Positions 35,886-44,443 of a DNA stretch of 64,000 nt are shown here, piece after piece. Origin of the DNA: Bacillota bacterium (lineage in GTDB: Bacteria > Bacillota > Sulfobacillia > JAJYWN01); assembly GCA_021791495.1 (NCBI GenBank), contig JAJYWN010000034.1, positions 1 to 64,000 on the forward strand. The letters are read 5' to 3'. The notes under the pieces are model-generated. The model saw nothing but the letters and a program-made list of their open reading frames with translations. It was not told the origin of the DNA and made no database searches. How positions within the stretch are numbered: the stretch's first letter is position 1; each line of letters begins with the position of its first letter. The position numbers and the translations under genes are program-made.

Positions 35886-36408
35886 CCTCTACGCTCGCGA
35901 TGCTTTCGGTTTCAGCCCGTCGCAGATCAACCTGCTGTTCGCCTTCGGGCATTTCTTCGTCACCCTGTTCAGCCTGTTTGGCGGAAGGCTCATCGAGGCC
36001 AAGGGGACGCGTTGGTCCATGGCTACCGGGCTCATTGCCGGCCTGGGCCTCATCTTGGTGTGGCTGCTAGTGCCGGTCTACGCCGCCTCGGTGGCGGTCT
36101 TCATCTTGGTCCTGTTGGCCATGCAGGTCGGCATCATCGGGTGGGACACCGTCCGGACAGAAGGAGTATCCACCAAGGTCCTCGGGCGGGCACTGGGCGC
36201 CGTTGGAACGGTGACCGGTTTCGTAGGCGCCTTCGGGGCGCCGCTAGCATCTTGGCTGGTGGGGTTGACCGGACCCACGGCTCCCTTCTGGCTGGCCTTG
36301 AGCGTTGGGCTGGCAGCCGTGGCGTCCGTGCTGTGGAGCGGGCAAGATGTAACGGCGACACCACCGCCAAATCTGACAGAAAGCGCCATGGGGAAAGTAA
36401 TAGAATAA
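35850..36408 (+). pseudogene. MFS transporter, C-terminal half only
   Basis: From about 35863 the frame encodes five or six membrane segments of an MFS carrier (PYITLYARDAFGFSPSQ, then LIEAKGTRWSMATGLI, the motif A equivalent of the second half). The first half is missing; the frame upstream runs antisense through the oxidoreductase fragment. No ribosome binding site is seen. Probably a deletion remnant. Confidence 0.7.
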
Positions 36409-36440
36409 GGTATCGGACAATCTTGAGGAGGGGAAGGCAC

Positions 36441-36763
36441 ATGCCTCCGACCGGTCTACCTTCCGGGAACCGTCTCATATGGCTCCCGCGCACTACCCTG
36501 GGATGGGTCGCCGTGGGTCTGGCTGCCTTTTTTGTTTTCATACTCGCGATCGGACCGGTACTGGATGCGGGGGCGGTGTACGTCCCTCGCATATCTTGAT
36601 CATCCTTGGGGTCTGTACCCTAGCTTCCGGCCTGGCGGCAGGCCCCGTAGCCTGGATGGCCATCTTCCGCCGGCACGACCGGTCGGTCTTGGTGCTCTTG
36701 GCCTTTCTGCCGTGCCTTCTCGCCCTGGCTTTCCTCATCGGAGAACTGGTGGTTCCGCACTAG
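36441..36763 (+). pseudogene. Small membrane protein gene with a frameshift
   Basis: The start has a good site (GAGGAGGGG) and encodes LPRTTLGWVAVGLAAFFVFIL, one membrane segment. The frame ends at 36599, but another frame continues from about 36572 with LIILGVCTLASGLAAGPVAW, FRRHDRSVLVLLAF and a GELVVPH end, matching a three-helix membrane protein widespread in Bacillota. They join if the GGGGG at 36569-36573 had one more G. Function unknown. Confidence 0.65.
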
Positions 36764-36848
36764 ACCTGGCCGTGCTACTGCTCCATGAAGGTAAGCGCGG
36801 GACCTTCGCGGAACAAGAGGAGGAAACCTCCAGAGAAGGGTGACCGCG

Positions 36849-37592
36849 ATGGCACAGATCAGAGATAACATCGGATTGACCTTTATCGAGGGCACCAAGC
36901 ACCGCAAAGAGCCGTCGGACCAAATGAAAGGCCTGCCGCAACCCCCATTGGAGCGGGCGCCTAACCCCGATCAAACCGTCATCGACCTGCCCGATCCCGC
37001 CAAGGTCGAGGTCGGGCGCCTGGACCTCAGTCAGGCCATTAACGAGCGGACAAGCCTCCGAAAATACAGTGATGCTCCTCTCTCGCTGGGTGAGTTGTCC
37101 TACCTCCTCTGGTCGACGCAAGGGGTCCGACAGGTCACCGCGCGACCCGCCACCCTCCGTACCGTCCCATCGGCCGGGTCCCGCCATCCCTTCGAGACCT
37201 ACCTCCTGATAAACAGGGTCGAGGGGCTGCAGCCGGGCCTTTACCATTTTCACGGCATCCCGCACAAACTGGCGGTTCACGACCTGGACCCGGAACTGAC
37301 CCAGAAGATCACTGCCGCGGGCGGCAATCAGGGGTTCATCGCCGCCAGCGCCCTAACATTCATCTGGGTGGCCGACGTGTACCGTACCTTCTGGCGGTAC
37401 CAGGAGCGGGGCTACCGGTATTTGTTTATCGACGCCGGGCACGTTTGCCAGAACGCCTACCTGGCGGCCCAGGCCATCGGCGGCGGGTGCTGCGCCATCG
37501 GGGCCTTCGACGACGATGAGATGGCTCGCTTGCTGGGCCTTGACGGCAGGGATCAAATGGTGGTTTACATGGCGGCGGTCGGGAAGCGGTAA
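36849..37592 (+). CDS. SagB-type nitroreductase/dehydrogenase
   Basis: A 247-residue FMN oxidoreductase. INERTSLRKYSDAPLSLGELSYLLWSTQG is the FMN-binding start, PSAGSRHPFETYLL and GLYHF follow, and AYLAAQAIGGGCCAIGAFDD is the second FMN region. SagB-type enzymes oxidise azolines in peptide toxins, but stand-alone members like this have unknown roles. No YcaO or precursor gene is nearby. ATG at 36849 is preferred over a GTG at 36840 because AGAAGGG is eight bases before it. Confidence 0.87.
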   Translation: MAQIRDNIGLTFIEGTKHRKEPSDQMKGLPQPPLERAPNPDQTVIDLPDPAKVEVGRLDLSQAINERTSLRKYSDAPLSLGELSYLLWSTQGVRQVTARPATLRTVPSAGSRHPFETYLLINRVEGLQPGLYHFHGIPHKLAVHDLDPELTQKITAAGGNQGFIAASALTFIWVADVYRTFWRYQERGYRYLFIDAGHVCQNAYLAAQAIGGGCCAIGAFDDDEMARLLGLDGRDQMVVYMAAVGKR

Positions 37593-37629
37593 GCCGCGCT
37601 GGGTGAAGCTGAGTGGTGAGCTGAGCTAG

Positions 37630-38220
37630 ATGGGGCAGGAAAGGTGGCCGTCCAGGTCTCCGTCAGAGGATCACCGGCGCCGTTGGCGGGCCACTCCTCG
37701 CTTGGGTGTCGTCTTGGCGCTGCTGTTCTTGGTCGGTCTGGCAGTCGGGGTCGTGTCTGTCTCGTGGCAGCCGGTGGCCGACGGCCAAAAGGAGACGGTG
37801 GACGAGGCCGCCCGGGCCTTCGCCCAGAACCCGCGTCGCATTGAGGCCGTCATTGACCGGAAGAAAGCCACGGCTGTCGTGCAAATTTTCGAAGACGGCA
37901 AGGTGGCGGCGACCTTCAACGGTCGCTCCGGCTCGGGCGCGCCCGGGGAGGAGACACCCTCCGGCTACTACCGCGTGACGGCACATCTCGGGACTATCCA
38001 TACCGCCCTGTACCGCGCCACCTACGGACACGAGTTTATCCTGAAATACTTCCTGCAGTTCCAAGGGGACTACGGGTTCCACGCCTATAAGATCAACGAC
38101 CAGACCATGCGGGTCGAACCCGACGCCACCCACGGATGCATCGCGTTCAGCGAGGCCGACGCCAAGCGCCTCTACGACTGGGCCACCGAGGGTACACCGA
38201 TACGCATCACCGGCAAGTGA
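37630..38220 (+). CDS. L,D-transpeptidase (YkuD domain), membrane anchored
   Basis: A 196-residue protein with one N-terminal membrane segment (LGVVLALLFLVGLAVGVV) and an outward YkuD domain. The catalytic block reads DATHGCIAFSEADA, with Cys in HGC and His just before it; YGFHAYK supplies the other conserved His. The enzyme would cross-link peptidoglycan or attach wall proteins. The ribosome binding site is weak. Confidence 0.88.
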   Translation: MGQERWPSRSPSEDHRRRWRATPRLGVVLALLFLVGLAVGVVSVSWQPVADGQKETVDEAARAFAQNPRRIEAVIDRKKATAVVQIFEDGKVAATFNGRSGSGAPGEETPSGYYRVTAHLGTIHTALYRATYGHEFILKYFLQFQGDYGFHAYKINDQTMRVEPDATHGCIAFSEADAKRLYDWATEGTPIRITGK

Positions 38221-38239
38221 GGCCGGCCGTCGGAGGTGC

Positions 38240-39433
38240 TTAGGAGGCCGAGGAGGCCGAGGAAGCCGCTCTCTTCACGGCCGCCGGTGCAACTCTCAGA
38301 AGCCCCAGGGTGGCGGCGGCGCTGACCAGTCCGATCAGCCCCAGCGTCCAGAAGCCCTGGGTCAGCCCGACGGTGTCGGCGATGAGGCCGACGATCATGG
38401 GGCCGATGAACATGCCGAAAGCGTACATGGCCTGGAAGATACCCATGGCCGTTCCCCGTTTCTCCGCGGCCACGTCCTTGATGCTGATGCCCATCAGGAG
38501 CGGAAGGACCAGCCCACGGCCGAAGCCGCCGATGCCCTGCGATATGTAGAGCGACTCGACGCTGTGGGCGAAAGGGACCGCGATGGCTGAGAAGGCCAGG
38601 ATCGCGAAACCGAAGGAGACCGTGAACGCTTCCCCCAGCTTCTTCGCGAACCACGACCCGCTCAAGGCCGACGAGACGGCCATGGGCACGGTGGCGATGG
38701 TGGTGAGGATGCCCAGTTGGAAGTCCGTGGCCCCAAGGTCTTTCGCCGCCACCGGGGCAAATCCGTAAACGGTGCCGTAGGCCACGATCTGGACGGCGAT
38801 GCCCAACCCCGAGACCGAAAGCAGGTGCCGGTCCGCACCCACCTTCAGCAGGTCTTTGGCGGACCGGGGCTTGCTCGTCGGACGGACCTCGAGAGTGGCA
38901 AGGCTCATAGCCAGGCCGATGGCCCCGCCCACGGCCCCAAGGAGGAACGGCGTCCGCTGGCCGGAGGCTGCCGCCACAATGCCGCCTAGGAATGTCCCGC
39001 ACATCTGGCCGACGAAATTCAGGGAGTTCAGGATGCCGATAGCCTTAGGGGCTTCGGCCGGATCGAAGTAGCTGGCGTAGAGGACCGTAAAGGCCAGCCA
39101 CGCCGCGGCTCCCACGCCCGACAGGAAGCGGAAGACCAAGAGCCAAAAGGGGTCGGATGAGGCGAAGAGGCCCAGGCCGCTGACGACTGCGAGGACTAAG
39201 CCCGCGACCACGAAGGCTTTCCGGCGGCGCAGGGTGTCGGAAAGGACGCCCATGGGCAGGCGGACCGCCATCTGCGCGAAACCGTATGAGCCGGCGATGA
39301 GGCCCACCATCTTGTACGACGCGCCCATGGACTTGGCGTAAGGTGACAGTATGGGGACGTAGGCGTAATAGGAGAACCAGTAGAGGGTGGTCACTAGCCC
39401 GAAAAGGATAGTGTGCTTGCCGCGTCCACGCAT
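38240..39433 (-). CDS. MFS transporter
   Basis: A 397-residue, 12-helix carrier. Motif A reads RLPMGVLSDTLRRRKAF between helices 2 and 3. The N-terminus YWFSYYAYVPILSPYAKSMGASYKMVGLI is typical of sugar- or drug-type MFS carriers in anaerobes. Substrate unknown. It ends in an Ala/Ser-rich tail. No strong ribosome binding site precedes the ATG. Confidence 0.88.
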   Translation of the reverse strand: MRGRGKHTILFGLVTTLYWFSYYAYVPILSPYAKSMGASYKMVGLIAGSYGFAQMAVRLPMGVLSDTLRRRKAFVVAGLVLAVVSGLGLFASSDPFWLLVFRFLSGVGAAAWLAFTVLYASYFDPAEAPKAIGILNSLNFVGQMCGTFLGGIVAAASGQRTPFLLGAVGGAIGLAMSLATLEVRPTSKPRSAKDLLKVGADRHLLSVSGLGIAVQIVAYGTVYGFAPVAAKDLGATDFQLGILTTIATVPMAVSSALSGSWFAKKLGEAFTVSFGFAILAFSAIAVPFAHSVESLYISQGIGGFGRGLVLPLLMGISIKDVAAEKRGTAMGIFQAMYAFGMFIGPMIVGLIADTVGLTQGFWTLGLIGLVSAAATLGLLRVAPAAVKRAASSASSAS

Positions 39434-39653
39434 GGTTGTGTGATTGGGCCCCCAGTGATCGGATTTCGCCTATATGAGAGGCGAGACTTCTCTGGTACGG
39501 GCCAGATACCTGCCGCACAAGGGTACAACCCGAAGGCCGGCGAAGACGGCAAAGCCTGCGCGAACCGCCCGAGTTTGTAAGAGCCGTCCAGACGGTGGCG
39601 ACGCGCTCCCCGAAGTGCTCCGTTTCGCTCGCTATTGAGAGGAGGCACTTTCC

Positions 39654-39770
39654 ATGGACCTGAAGTCAACAGATGAGAAGCACCCTGAGCTCCGCCAGGC
39701 ACTGGAGCGGAACGTTTTCGAGAACCACATGCTTTCTGTCCTGGCTAGACTGGCATCAGCCTCTACCTAG
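39654..39770 (+). CDS. 38-residue reading frame with a strong ribosome binding site
   Basis: GAGAGGAGG lies eight bases before an ATG that opens a 38-codon frame (MDLKSTDEKHPELRQ...SVLARLASAST). The peptide is charged at the start and helical at the end; no family is recognised. The 220-base leader (39434-39653) shows a CCGTCCAGACGG hairpin but no known riboswitch. It may be a real small gene or the first part of a gene cut by arrival of the TIR-like locus next to it. Confidence 0.4.
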   Translation: MDLKSTDEKHPELRQALERNVFENHMLSVLARLASAST

Positions 39771-39807
39771 CAGATATCGGCGGCTCTACGCCAGGTCCGC
39801 GGGGAGA

Positions 39808-40485
39808 CTAGACAGACCATTTCTCTATGGCCGACAAGACCTGCCTTGCGTTCCAGGGAAGAAGCTCAACGGAGGCTTCCCTTACTGGCCGAGGAACAGC
39901 TCCGCCGGATTTTGGGACCATGCCAAGAATGGGCTTGCCGAAAGCCGCCGCCAAGTCCATCTCTCTTCTAATGACCCTTGGATCAGTGACGAAGATGTCA
40001 GACAGGACCACAAAACAGCTGATATCAGTCAACTGCTTAGTCAGAATGCTGTCCAGGTTCTCTATCGTTTGGGAGGCAGGATAGGGTTCCGGCACGCCGC
40101 CCCACTCCAGTCTATATCCTGGGGTCGATCTCAGGAGTTGCAGGAAGTAGTCATGGAAGACCTCACGTTTCCAGGCATGGCTGACAAAGAGCTTCGCACA
40201 AGTAGAAACTGCGGCCACGCCGGCTGGCAGTTCCGTAGGTGCATTGCTCACCACCCCATATGGCGTCGAACTCTCGCTAAGGCGCAAAGAGTCCCCTGGG
40301 AGGCTACCCATCTCCCGGGTGATGCCCTCAGCTATCCACATCCGCAGTAGGGACTGGTAGCCCAAAGACCGCCGATTGGCAATGTCTCTAGCTGCTCTCA
40401 ACTGCTCGGGAGCTAAGCGGAATGTCACAGGTTTCTTGGCCATCTTTTTCAAGATGCGGTTCTCCAAGGCCGGGTCCAGTTCCAA
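39808..40485 (-). CDS. TIR-like (Thoeris ThsB/DUF1863-type) domain fused to BrnA-type ribbon-helix-helix
   Basis: 225 residues from a TTG at 40485 that has GAGG five bases upstream. Residues 15-60 (KKPVTFRLAPEQLRAARDIA, then SLGYQSLLRMWIAEG) match the BrnA antitoxin ribbon-helix-helix. Residues 97-225 match the TIR-like fold of ThsB proteins: KLFVSHAWK, VVLSDIFVTDP, REMDLAAAFGKPILGMVPK and LPWNARQVLSAI. ThsB proteins sense phage and make a signal from NAD. A longer version would begin at ATG 40596 but meets an in-frame TGA at codon 21. No ThsA-like effector is in the window. Confidence 0.7.
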   Translation of the reverse strand: MELDPALENRILKKMAKKPVTFRLAPEQLRAARDIANRRSLGYQSLLRMWIAEGITREMGSLPGDSLRLSESSTPYGVVSNAPTELPAGVAAVSTCAKLFVSHAWKREVFHDYFLQLLRSTPGYRLEWGGVPEPYPASQTIENLDSILTKQLTDISCFVVLSDIFVTDPRVIRREMDLAAAFGKPILGMVPKSGGAVPRPVREASVELLPWNARQVLSAIEKWSV

Positions 40486-40533
40486 GTGGACCTCGCCGTC
40501 TTCTAACTCAACATCCGTGATGGAATGGGTGGA

Positions 40534-40596
40534 TCAGAAATCCGCTTCCTCCGCTTCAGACTTGAACTCAGGAACGGGTATCTTCTTCCTGGCCAT
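40534..40596 (-). pseudogene. BrnA N-terminal segment ended by an in-frame TGA
   Basis: ATG at 40596 opens MARKKIPVPEFKSEAEEADF and then TGA at 40536-40534. BrnA antitoxins start with this K-x-P-x-FKSE-EEA-FW pattern, so the stop stands exactly where the conserved Trp (TGG) is expected. Beyond it the same frame continues without a break into the ribbon-helix-helix and TIR-like protein. Confidence 0.65.
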
Positions 40597-40713
40597 TTAC
40601 TCCCTCTCCCTGCGGAACCAGACTTTTTCCCTCGGGGTCATGTTCCTAACCGTGATGACTCGCACCTTACCATCCACCACCAAAGCCATAGTACGCCCGA
40701 CGTATTGACAACG
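40597..40713 (-). pseudogene. BrnT-like toxin, C-terminal remnant
   Basis: A 38-codon open stretch ending TAA directly before the BrnA ATG. It encodes QYVGRTMALVVDGKVRVI, then TVRNMTPREKVWFRRERE, which fits the end of BrnT ribonuclease toxins (G-R, RVI-AR, T-REK). The first half of BrnT is missing; no frame in the 70 bases up to the MATE gene supplies it. Confidence 0.6.
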
Positions 40714-40717
40714 TCAA
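40705..40717. promoter_or_regulatory. Inverted repeat TTGAC-AAC-GTCAA, operator candidate
   Basis: A perfect five-base inverted repeat with a three-base centre sits at the head of the BrnT/BrnA/TIR unit. Ribbon-helix-helix antitoxins bind such short repeats to repress their operon. Confidence 0.4.
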
Positions 40718-40783
40718 TATAATGCGTTCGACAAAGAAGGATGGGGAGACTGGCGCGGGGGAGGAAAAGCAGTACCCAGAGGA

Positions 40784-42283
40784 CTAGACCCGGCGCGTCT
40801 TCCAACGGCCGCTGCGGAATCTCGCGTAGATGAAGACCGCCCGCACCGACTGGTCGATGTCGAAAGCGGCCCAGGCGCCTTTGACGCCCCAGTGCCAGCC
40901 GTGTACGAACACGACCGCCAAGACGACCCGCAGCCCCAGCACGGTAACCAGTGTCGAGACGAAAGGCCAGACCGTGTCGCCCGCACCCCGTAACCCGCCC
41001 GACAGTATCTGCTGGTCCGTCTGGCCGATGAGGCCGAAGGTGCCCACTTGGAGAGCGATGACACCCGCGGCGATGACCACGGCATCGTTGGTGTACAGAC
41101 GCATGATCAAGGGAGCGGCGGTGAAGAAGAGGACGATAAGGGTAACCGAGGAGATGACGCCGAAGCGGTGCGCTTCCCAGCCGCTGCGCTCCGCCTCGCG
41201 CGGACGCTTGGCGCCTAGATTCTGCCCGACCAGTGTGGTCGCGGCCACGCCCAGCCCCTGCCCGGGCATCATCGTCAGGTTCATGATGTTCTGCACGATC
41301 TGGTGGGCGGCGAAACCTTCGGTGCCCAGACCGGCCATGACCTTGGTCAAGATGGTGAAGCCCGTCCGGAACACCATCTGTTCGCCGGCCGCCGGCAGCC
41401 CCAAATTGGCGATGCGCCGCAAAATGCCCCAGTTCAGCTTATAGGAGCCCTTCAGCGAGAACCGGAGGACGTGCTTGCCGCTCATAATGGTACTGGCCGC
41501 GAGGCAGAAGGCCACGAAGCGCGCCATCCCGGCCGCCACGGCGGCGCCCACCGCTCCCAGGGCGGGCAGTCCGAACATCCCGTAGATCAACGGGAAGCCG
41601 AACACCACGACCAGCGCATCGGCGGTCATGTTCACCCGCATTGGGGTACGCGTATCGCCCGAGCCACGGAGGGTTGAGTTTATGCTGAGGGTCAACGTGT
41701 TGAAGGCCAGTGTGGCCATGATAATCTGGCAGTACCGCGTCGCCACGTCGACGATGTCCGGGCCCGCGCCCATAAAAAGCACCAGATCGCGCGAGAAGAC
41801 GTACCCAAGGACCGAGAAGGCGATGGCCAAAAGGACATTGATCAGAATGGTCTGTCTGGTGACCTCGTTGGCTTCTTCAGGGTTATCGGCGCCGATGGCA
41901 CGGGCCACCATGGCGGTGGCGCCCACGTTCAGGGCCTGAAAGACGGCCAGAGCAAGGAAAACAGGCTGCGTGGTGATGCCGACCGCCGCCACGGCCGCCG
42001 GACCCACGCGGCCGACCATGATGAGGTTGATGACTTGGATGAAGCTGGAAAAGGCCATCTCGGCCACGGCGGGCAGGGCCAGGTCGAGGACCCGCCGGCG
42101 GATGGCTCTCGTAGAAGCTTCGGCGGTTGCATCGCCGTCGCGGGGCCGAAGGTTTGGCTTTATTGTAGTGGTCGAGAGTGTGTAAGGCTCCGCCAGACCG
42201 ACGCCGCTGGGGATGGCGCAGCTTGCGGTGGCACTGTCGGCGCGCTCTGCTTCAGGCACGGTGTGTGTGTCGTGTTCAGCCAT
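40784..42283 (-). CDS. MATE-family multidrug exporter
   Basis: A 499-residue exporter with 12 membrane segments in two repeats (VINLIMVGRVGPAAVAAVGI and TEGFAAHQIVQNIMNL). The first 60 residues are a hydrophilic, low-complexity extension not needed by the family, so translation may start later, for example near the RRRVLDLALP segment. It is very similar along its whole length to the next gene, indicating tandem duplication. Substrate unknown. Confidence 0.9.
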   Translation of the reverse strand: MAEHDTHTVPEAERADSATASCAIPSGVGLAEPYTLSTTTIKPNLRPRDGDATAEASTRAIRRRVLDLALPAVAEMAFSSFIQVINLIMVGRVGPAAVAAVGITTQPVFLALAVFQALNVGATAMVARAIGADNPEEANEVTRQTILINVLLAIAFSVLGYVFSRDLVLFMGAGPDIVDVATRYCQIIMATLAFNTLTLSINSTLRGSGDTRTPMRVNMTADALVVVFGFPLIYGMFGLPALGAVGAAVAAGMARFVAFCLAASTIMSGKHVLRFSLKGSYKLNWGILRRIANLGLPAAGEQMVFRTGFTILTKVMAGLGTEGFAAHQIVQNIMNLTMMPGQGLGVAATTLVGQNLGAKRPREAERSGWEAHRFGVISSVTLIVLFFTAAPLIMRLYTNDAVVIAAGVIALQVGTFGLIGQTDQQILSGGLRGAGDTVWPFVSTLVTVLGLRVVLAVVFVHGWHWGVKGAWAAFDIDQSVRAVFIYARFRSGRWKTRRV

Positions 42284-42444
42284 GTGTTCTGCTCTGAGCT
42301 CTTTTCCCCGAAAAACTACAAAAACGGCTTCTTCGCTTAGCGAAAGAAAAGTCCTCCCGCAGCGTTATGTCTAAATTGCTGGTTCTTCACCCAGAAGACC
42401 TGCGCTTCCAGGTGTAGCGGGTACCCTTGCGATTGGTTGGATGG

Positions 42445-43860
42445 TCAAACCCGGGCGTACCGCCAACGATCGCTTCTAAACCGGAAGTATAGGAAGAGCC
42501 CGCGGGCGGCTTGGTCCACGTCCCAGGCGATCCACGCTCCCACCACACCCACGTGCCAGATCTGGACCAGGAGCACCGCCAGGGTGACGCGGATCCCCAG
42601 GACCGAGAAGAAGGTGGAGTAGAGAGGCCAGGCCGTATCCCCCGCGCCGCGCAGGCCGCCCGAAAAGATCTGTTGCCCCGTTTGCCCAGGCAGCCCCAGG
42701 GTTCCCACTTTCAAGGCGATCACACCGCTGGCGATGACAACGGCGTCGTCGGTGTAGAGCCGCATGATCCACGGCGCCCCGAAGAAGAAGAGCGCGGCGA
42801 TGGCCGCCGAGATATACAGGCCATACCTGTGGGCTTCCCACCCGCTGCGTCCGGCGGCCTCGGGTCGGCGTGCCCCCAAACCCTGCCCCACCAGAGTGGT
42901 GGCCGCCACTCCCAACCCCTGGCCCGGCATCATGGTGAGGTTCATGATGTTGGTCACGATCTGGTGGGCGGCGAACCCTTCCGTGCCCAGGCCGGCCATG
43001 ACCCTTGTCAAGATGGCGAAGCCGGTGCGGAAGACCATCTGCTCACCGGCGGCGGGCAGGCCGAGTCTGGCCACGCGCCGCAGGGTACGGAAATCCAGGG
43101 TGTAACGGCCCCGCGAGGCGAAGTGCAACGCGTACCTGCCGCTCAGGACCGCCCCCGCCGCCAGGCTGAAGGTGACGAAGCGGGCGATGCCGGCGGCGAT
43201 GCCGGCGCCGAGGACGCCCAGAGCGGGGAGGCCCAGCTTGCCGTAGATGAGGGGATAACCCAGAATGACCACCAGGATATTGGCGATCATGTTCACGCGC
43301 ATGGGAGTCCTGGTGTCGCCGGCCCCGCGCAAGGTAGAGGTGATGCTCATGCTCAGGGTATTGAAGGCCAGGGTGGCCATGATGATCTGGCAGTAGGTGG
43401 TGGCGGAATCCACAATGTCGGGGCCGGCACCCATCAGGAGGACTAGGTTACGGGAAAAGAAGAAGCCCAGGACGGACAGCCCGGCCGACAAGAGTACGTT
43501 CACCAGGATGGTCTGGCGCGTCACCCAGTTCGCTTCGTCCCAGTTACCGGCCCCCACGGCCCGGGCCACCATGGCCGTGGCGCCGACGTTCAGAGCCTGG
43601 AACACCGCCAACGCCAGGAAAACGGGCTGGGTGGTGATGCCGATGGCCGCCACGGCGGCCGGGCCCACGCGCCCTACCATGACCATGTTGATCACCTGAA
43701 TGAGGCTGGAGAAGCCCATCTCGGCGATGGCGGGCCACGCCAGTTCCAATACCTGGCGGCGGATGGCCCGGGGCGTCGGTTCGCCGGGGCCGGGAGTCGG
43801 AAGCCCGCCGGAGGGGTTTGATGGGACTTCTGGGACAGATTCCGTTTCGTTGTTGGCCAT
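42445..43860 (-). CDS. MATE-family multidrug exporter (paralog of neighbour)
   Basis: A 471-residue MATE exporter. VINMVMVGRVGPAAVAAIGI, GAGDTRTPMRVNMIANILVV and EGFAAHQIVTNIMNL match the neighbour almost word for word. ATG at 43860 has AAAGG upstream; a longer frame to 43992 runs into the promoter area of the divergent operon. The 161-base gap before the second copy suggests separate transcripts or a short operon. Confidence 0.9.
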   Translation of the reverse strand: MANNETESVPEVPSNPSGGLPTPGPGEPTPRAIRRQVLELAWPAIAEMGFSSLIQVINMVMVGRVGPAAVAAIGITTQPVFLALAVFQALNVGATAMVARAVGAGNWDEANWVTRQTILVNVLLSAGLSVLGFFFSRNLVLLMGAGPDIVDSATTYCQIIMATLAFNTLSMSITSTLRGAGDTRTPMRVNMIANILVVILGYPLIYGKLGLPALGVLGAGIAAGIARFVTFSLAAGAVLSGRYALHFASRGRYTLDFRTLRRVARLGLPAAGEQMVFRTGFAILTRVMAGLGTEGFAAHQIVTNIMNLTMMPGQGLGVAATTLVGQGLGARRPEAAGRSGWEAHRYGLYISAAIAALFFFGAPWIMRLYTDDAVVIASGVIALKVGTLGLPGQTGQQIFSGGLRGAGDTAWPLYSTFFSVLGIRVTLAVLLVQIWHVGVVGAWIAWDVDQAARGLFLYFRFRSDRWRYARV

Positions 43861-43953
43861 GGACCTTTGCCCGTATATTTCCTCGTATGGTCTTTTATGC
43901 CAGCGTGCTATGGGTCGGGTGTTTCGCCCTCGGCGTGGGAAGTCCTCCAGGCG

Positions 43954-43983
43954 TTGACATCTTCCGGGCGACTGGTGTAACAT
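43954..43983 (+). promoter_or_regulatory. Promoter of the T-box leader
   Basis: TTGACA (43954-43959) and TAACAT (43978-43983) are 18 bases apart, with TG just before the -10. Confidence 0.6.
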
Positions 43984-43989
43984 CTGAAA

Positions 43990-44394
43990 CAATACAGGTC
44001 ACAAAGAGCTACAAGGCGATGATCAGGAGAGTAAGTTGCCGCCGCCGCCAAAAGCGAGAGGCCGAACGGTGCGAGGGACTCCGGCGAGGCGATTGAAGTT
44101 CACCTGTGAGCCGCGGGCTGAAACAGGGATCCGCCATCGGCGGTGACTTGGAGTAGGATCCGACGGGTTCCCCCGTTACCGGGACAGGACATACGGTCGG
44201 CGAAAGCGGTTCTATGGCTCAGTCGTCCGGCCCGTGTCTGAGGAGTTGGGCTGGGAACCGGCAACCGATTGCCGGCAACCGGCGCGTTCTCTGCTTTCCA
44301 GGGGTGAAGGCGTCGGGAAGCGCATTCCGGCCAAACAGGGTGGTACCGCGGGTGAGTAGGATGCCCGTCCCTTTCGAGGGACGGGCTTTTTGCT
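43990..44394 (+). promoter_or_regulatory. T-box leader, probably phenylalanine-specific
   Basis: The T-box core AGGGTGGTACCGCGG is at 44336-44350, followed by a terminator (GCCCGTCCC/GGGACGGGC then TTTTTG, 44369-44394). Upstream are a GACGGGTTCCCCCGTTA element and a long stem I region. Uncharged tRNA pairs with the specifier codon and the T-box, preventing termination. TTC at about 44099 (GAAGTTCACC) is a plausible phenylalanine specifier and fits the pheA gene downstream; the specifier call is less sure than the T-box. Confidence 0.9.
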
Positions 44395-44443
44395 GGAACG
44401 AATCGATTTCCACAGTTACTGGAGGGGTAAAGTCCATGGGGTT

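Noticed and set aside
39673..40350. Long plus-strand frame opposite the TIR-like gene
   Set aside because: The minus strand has clear ribbon-helix-helix and TIR-like patterns; the plus frame has none and no start signal.
40534..40536. TGA read as selenocysteine or as Trp by a changed code
   Set aside because: Trp, not Cys, is expected there, no SECIS-like stem was looked for successfully, and TGA ends many other genes in the window.
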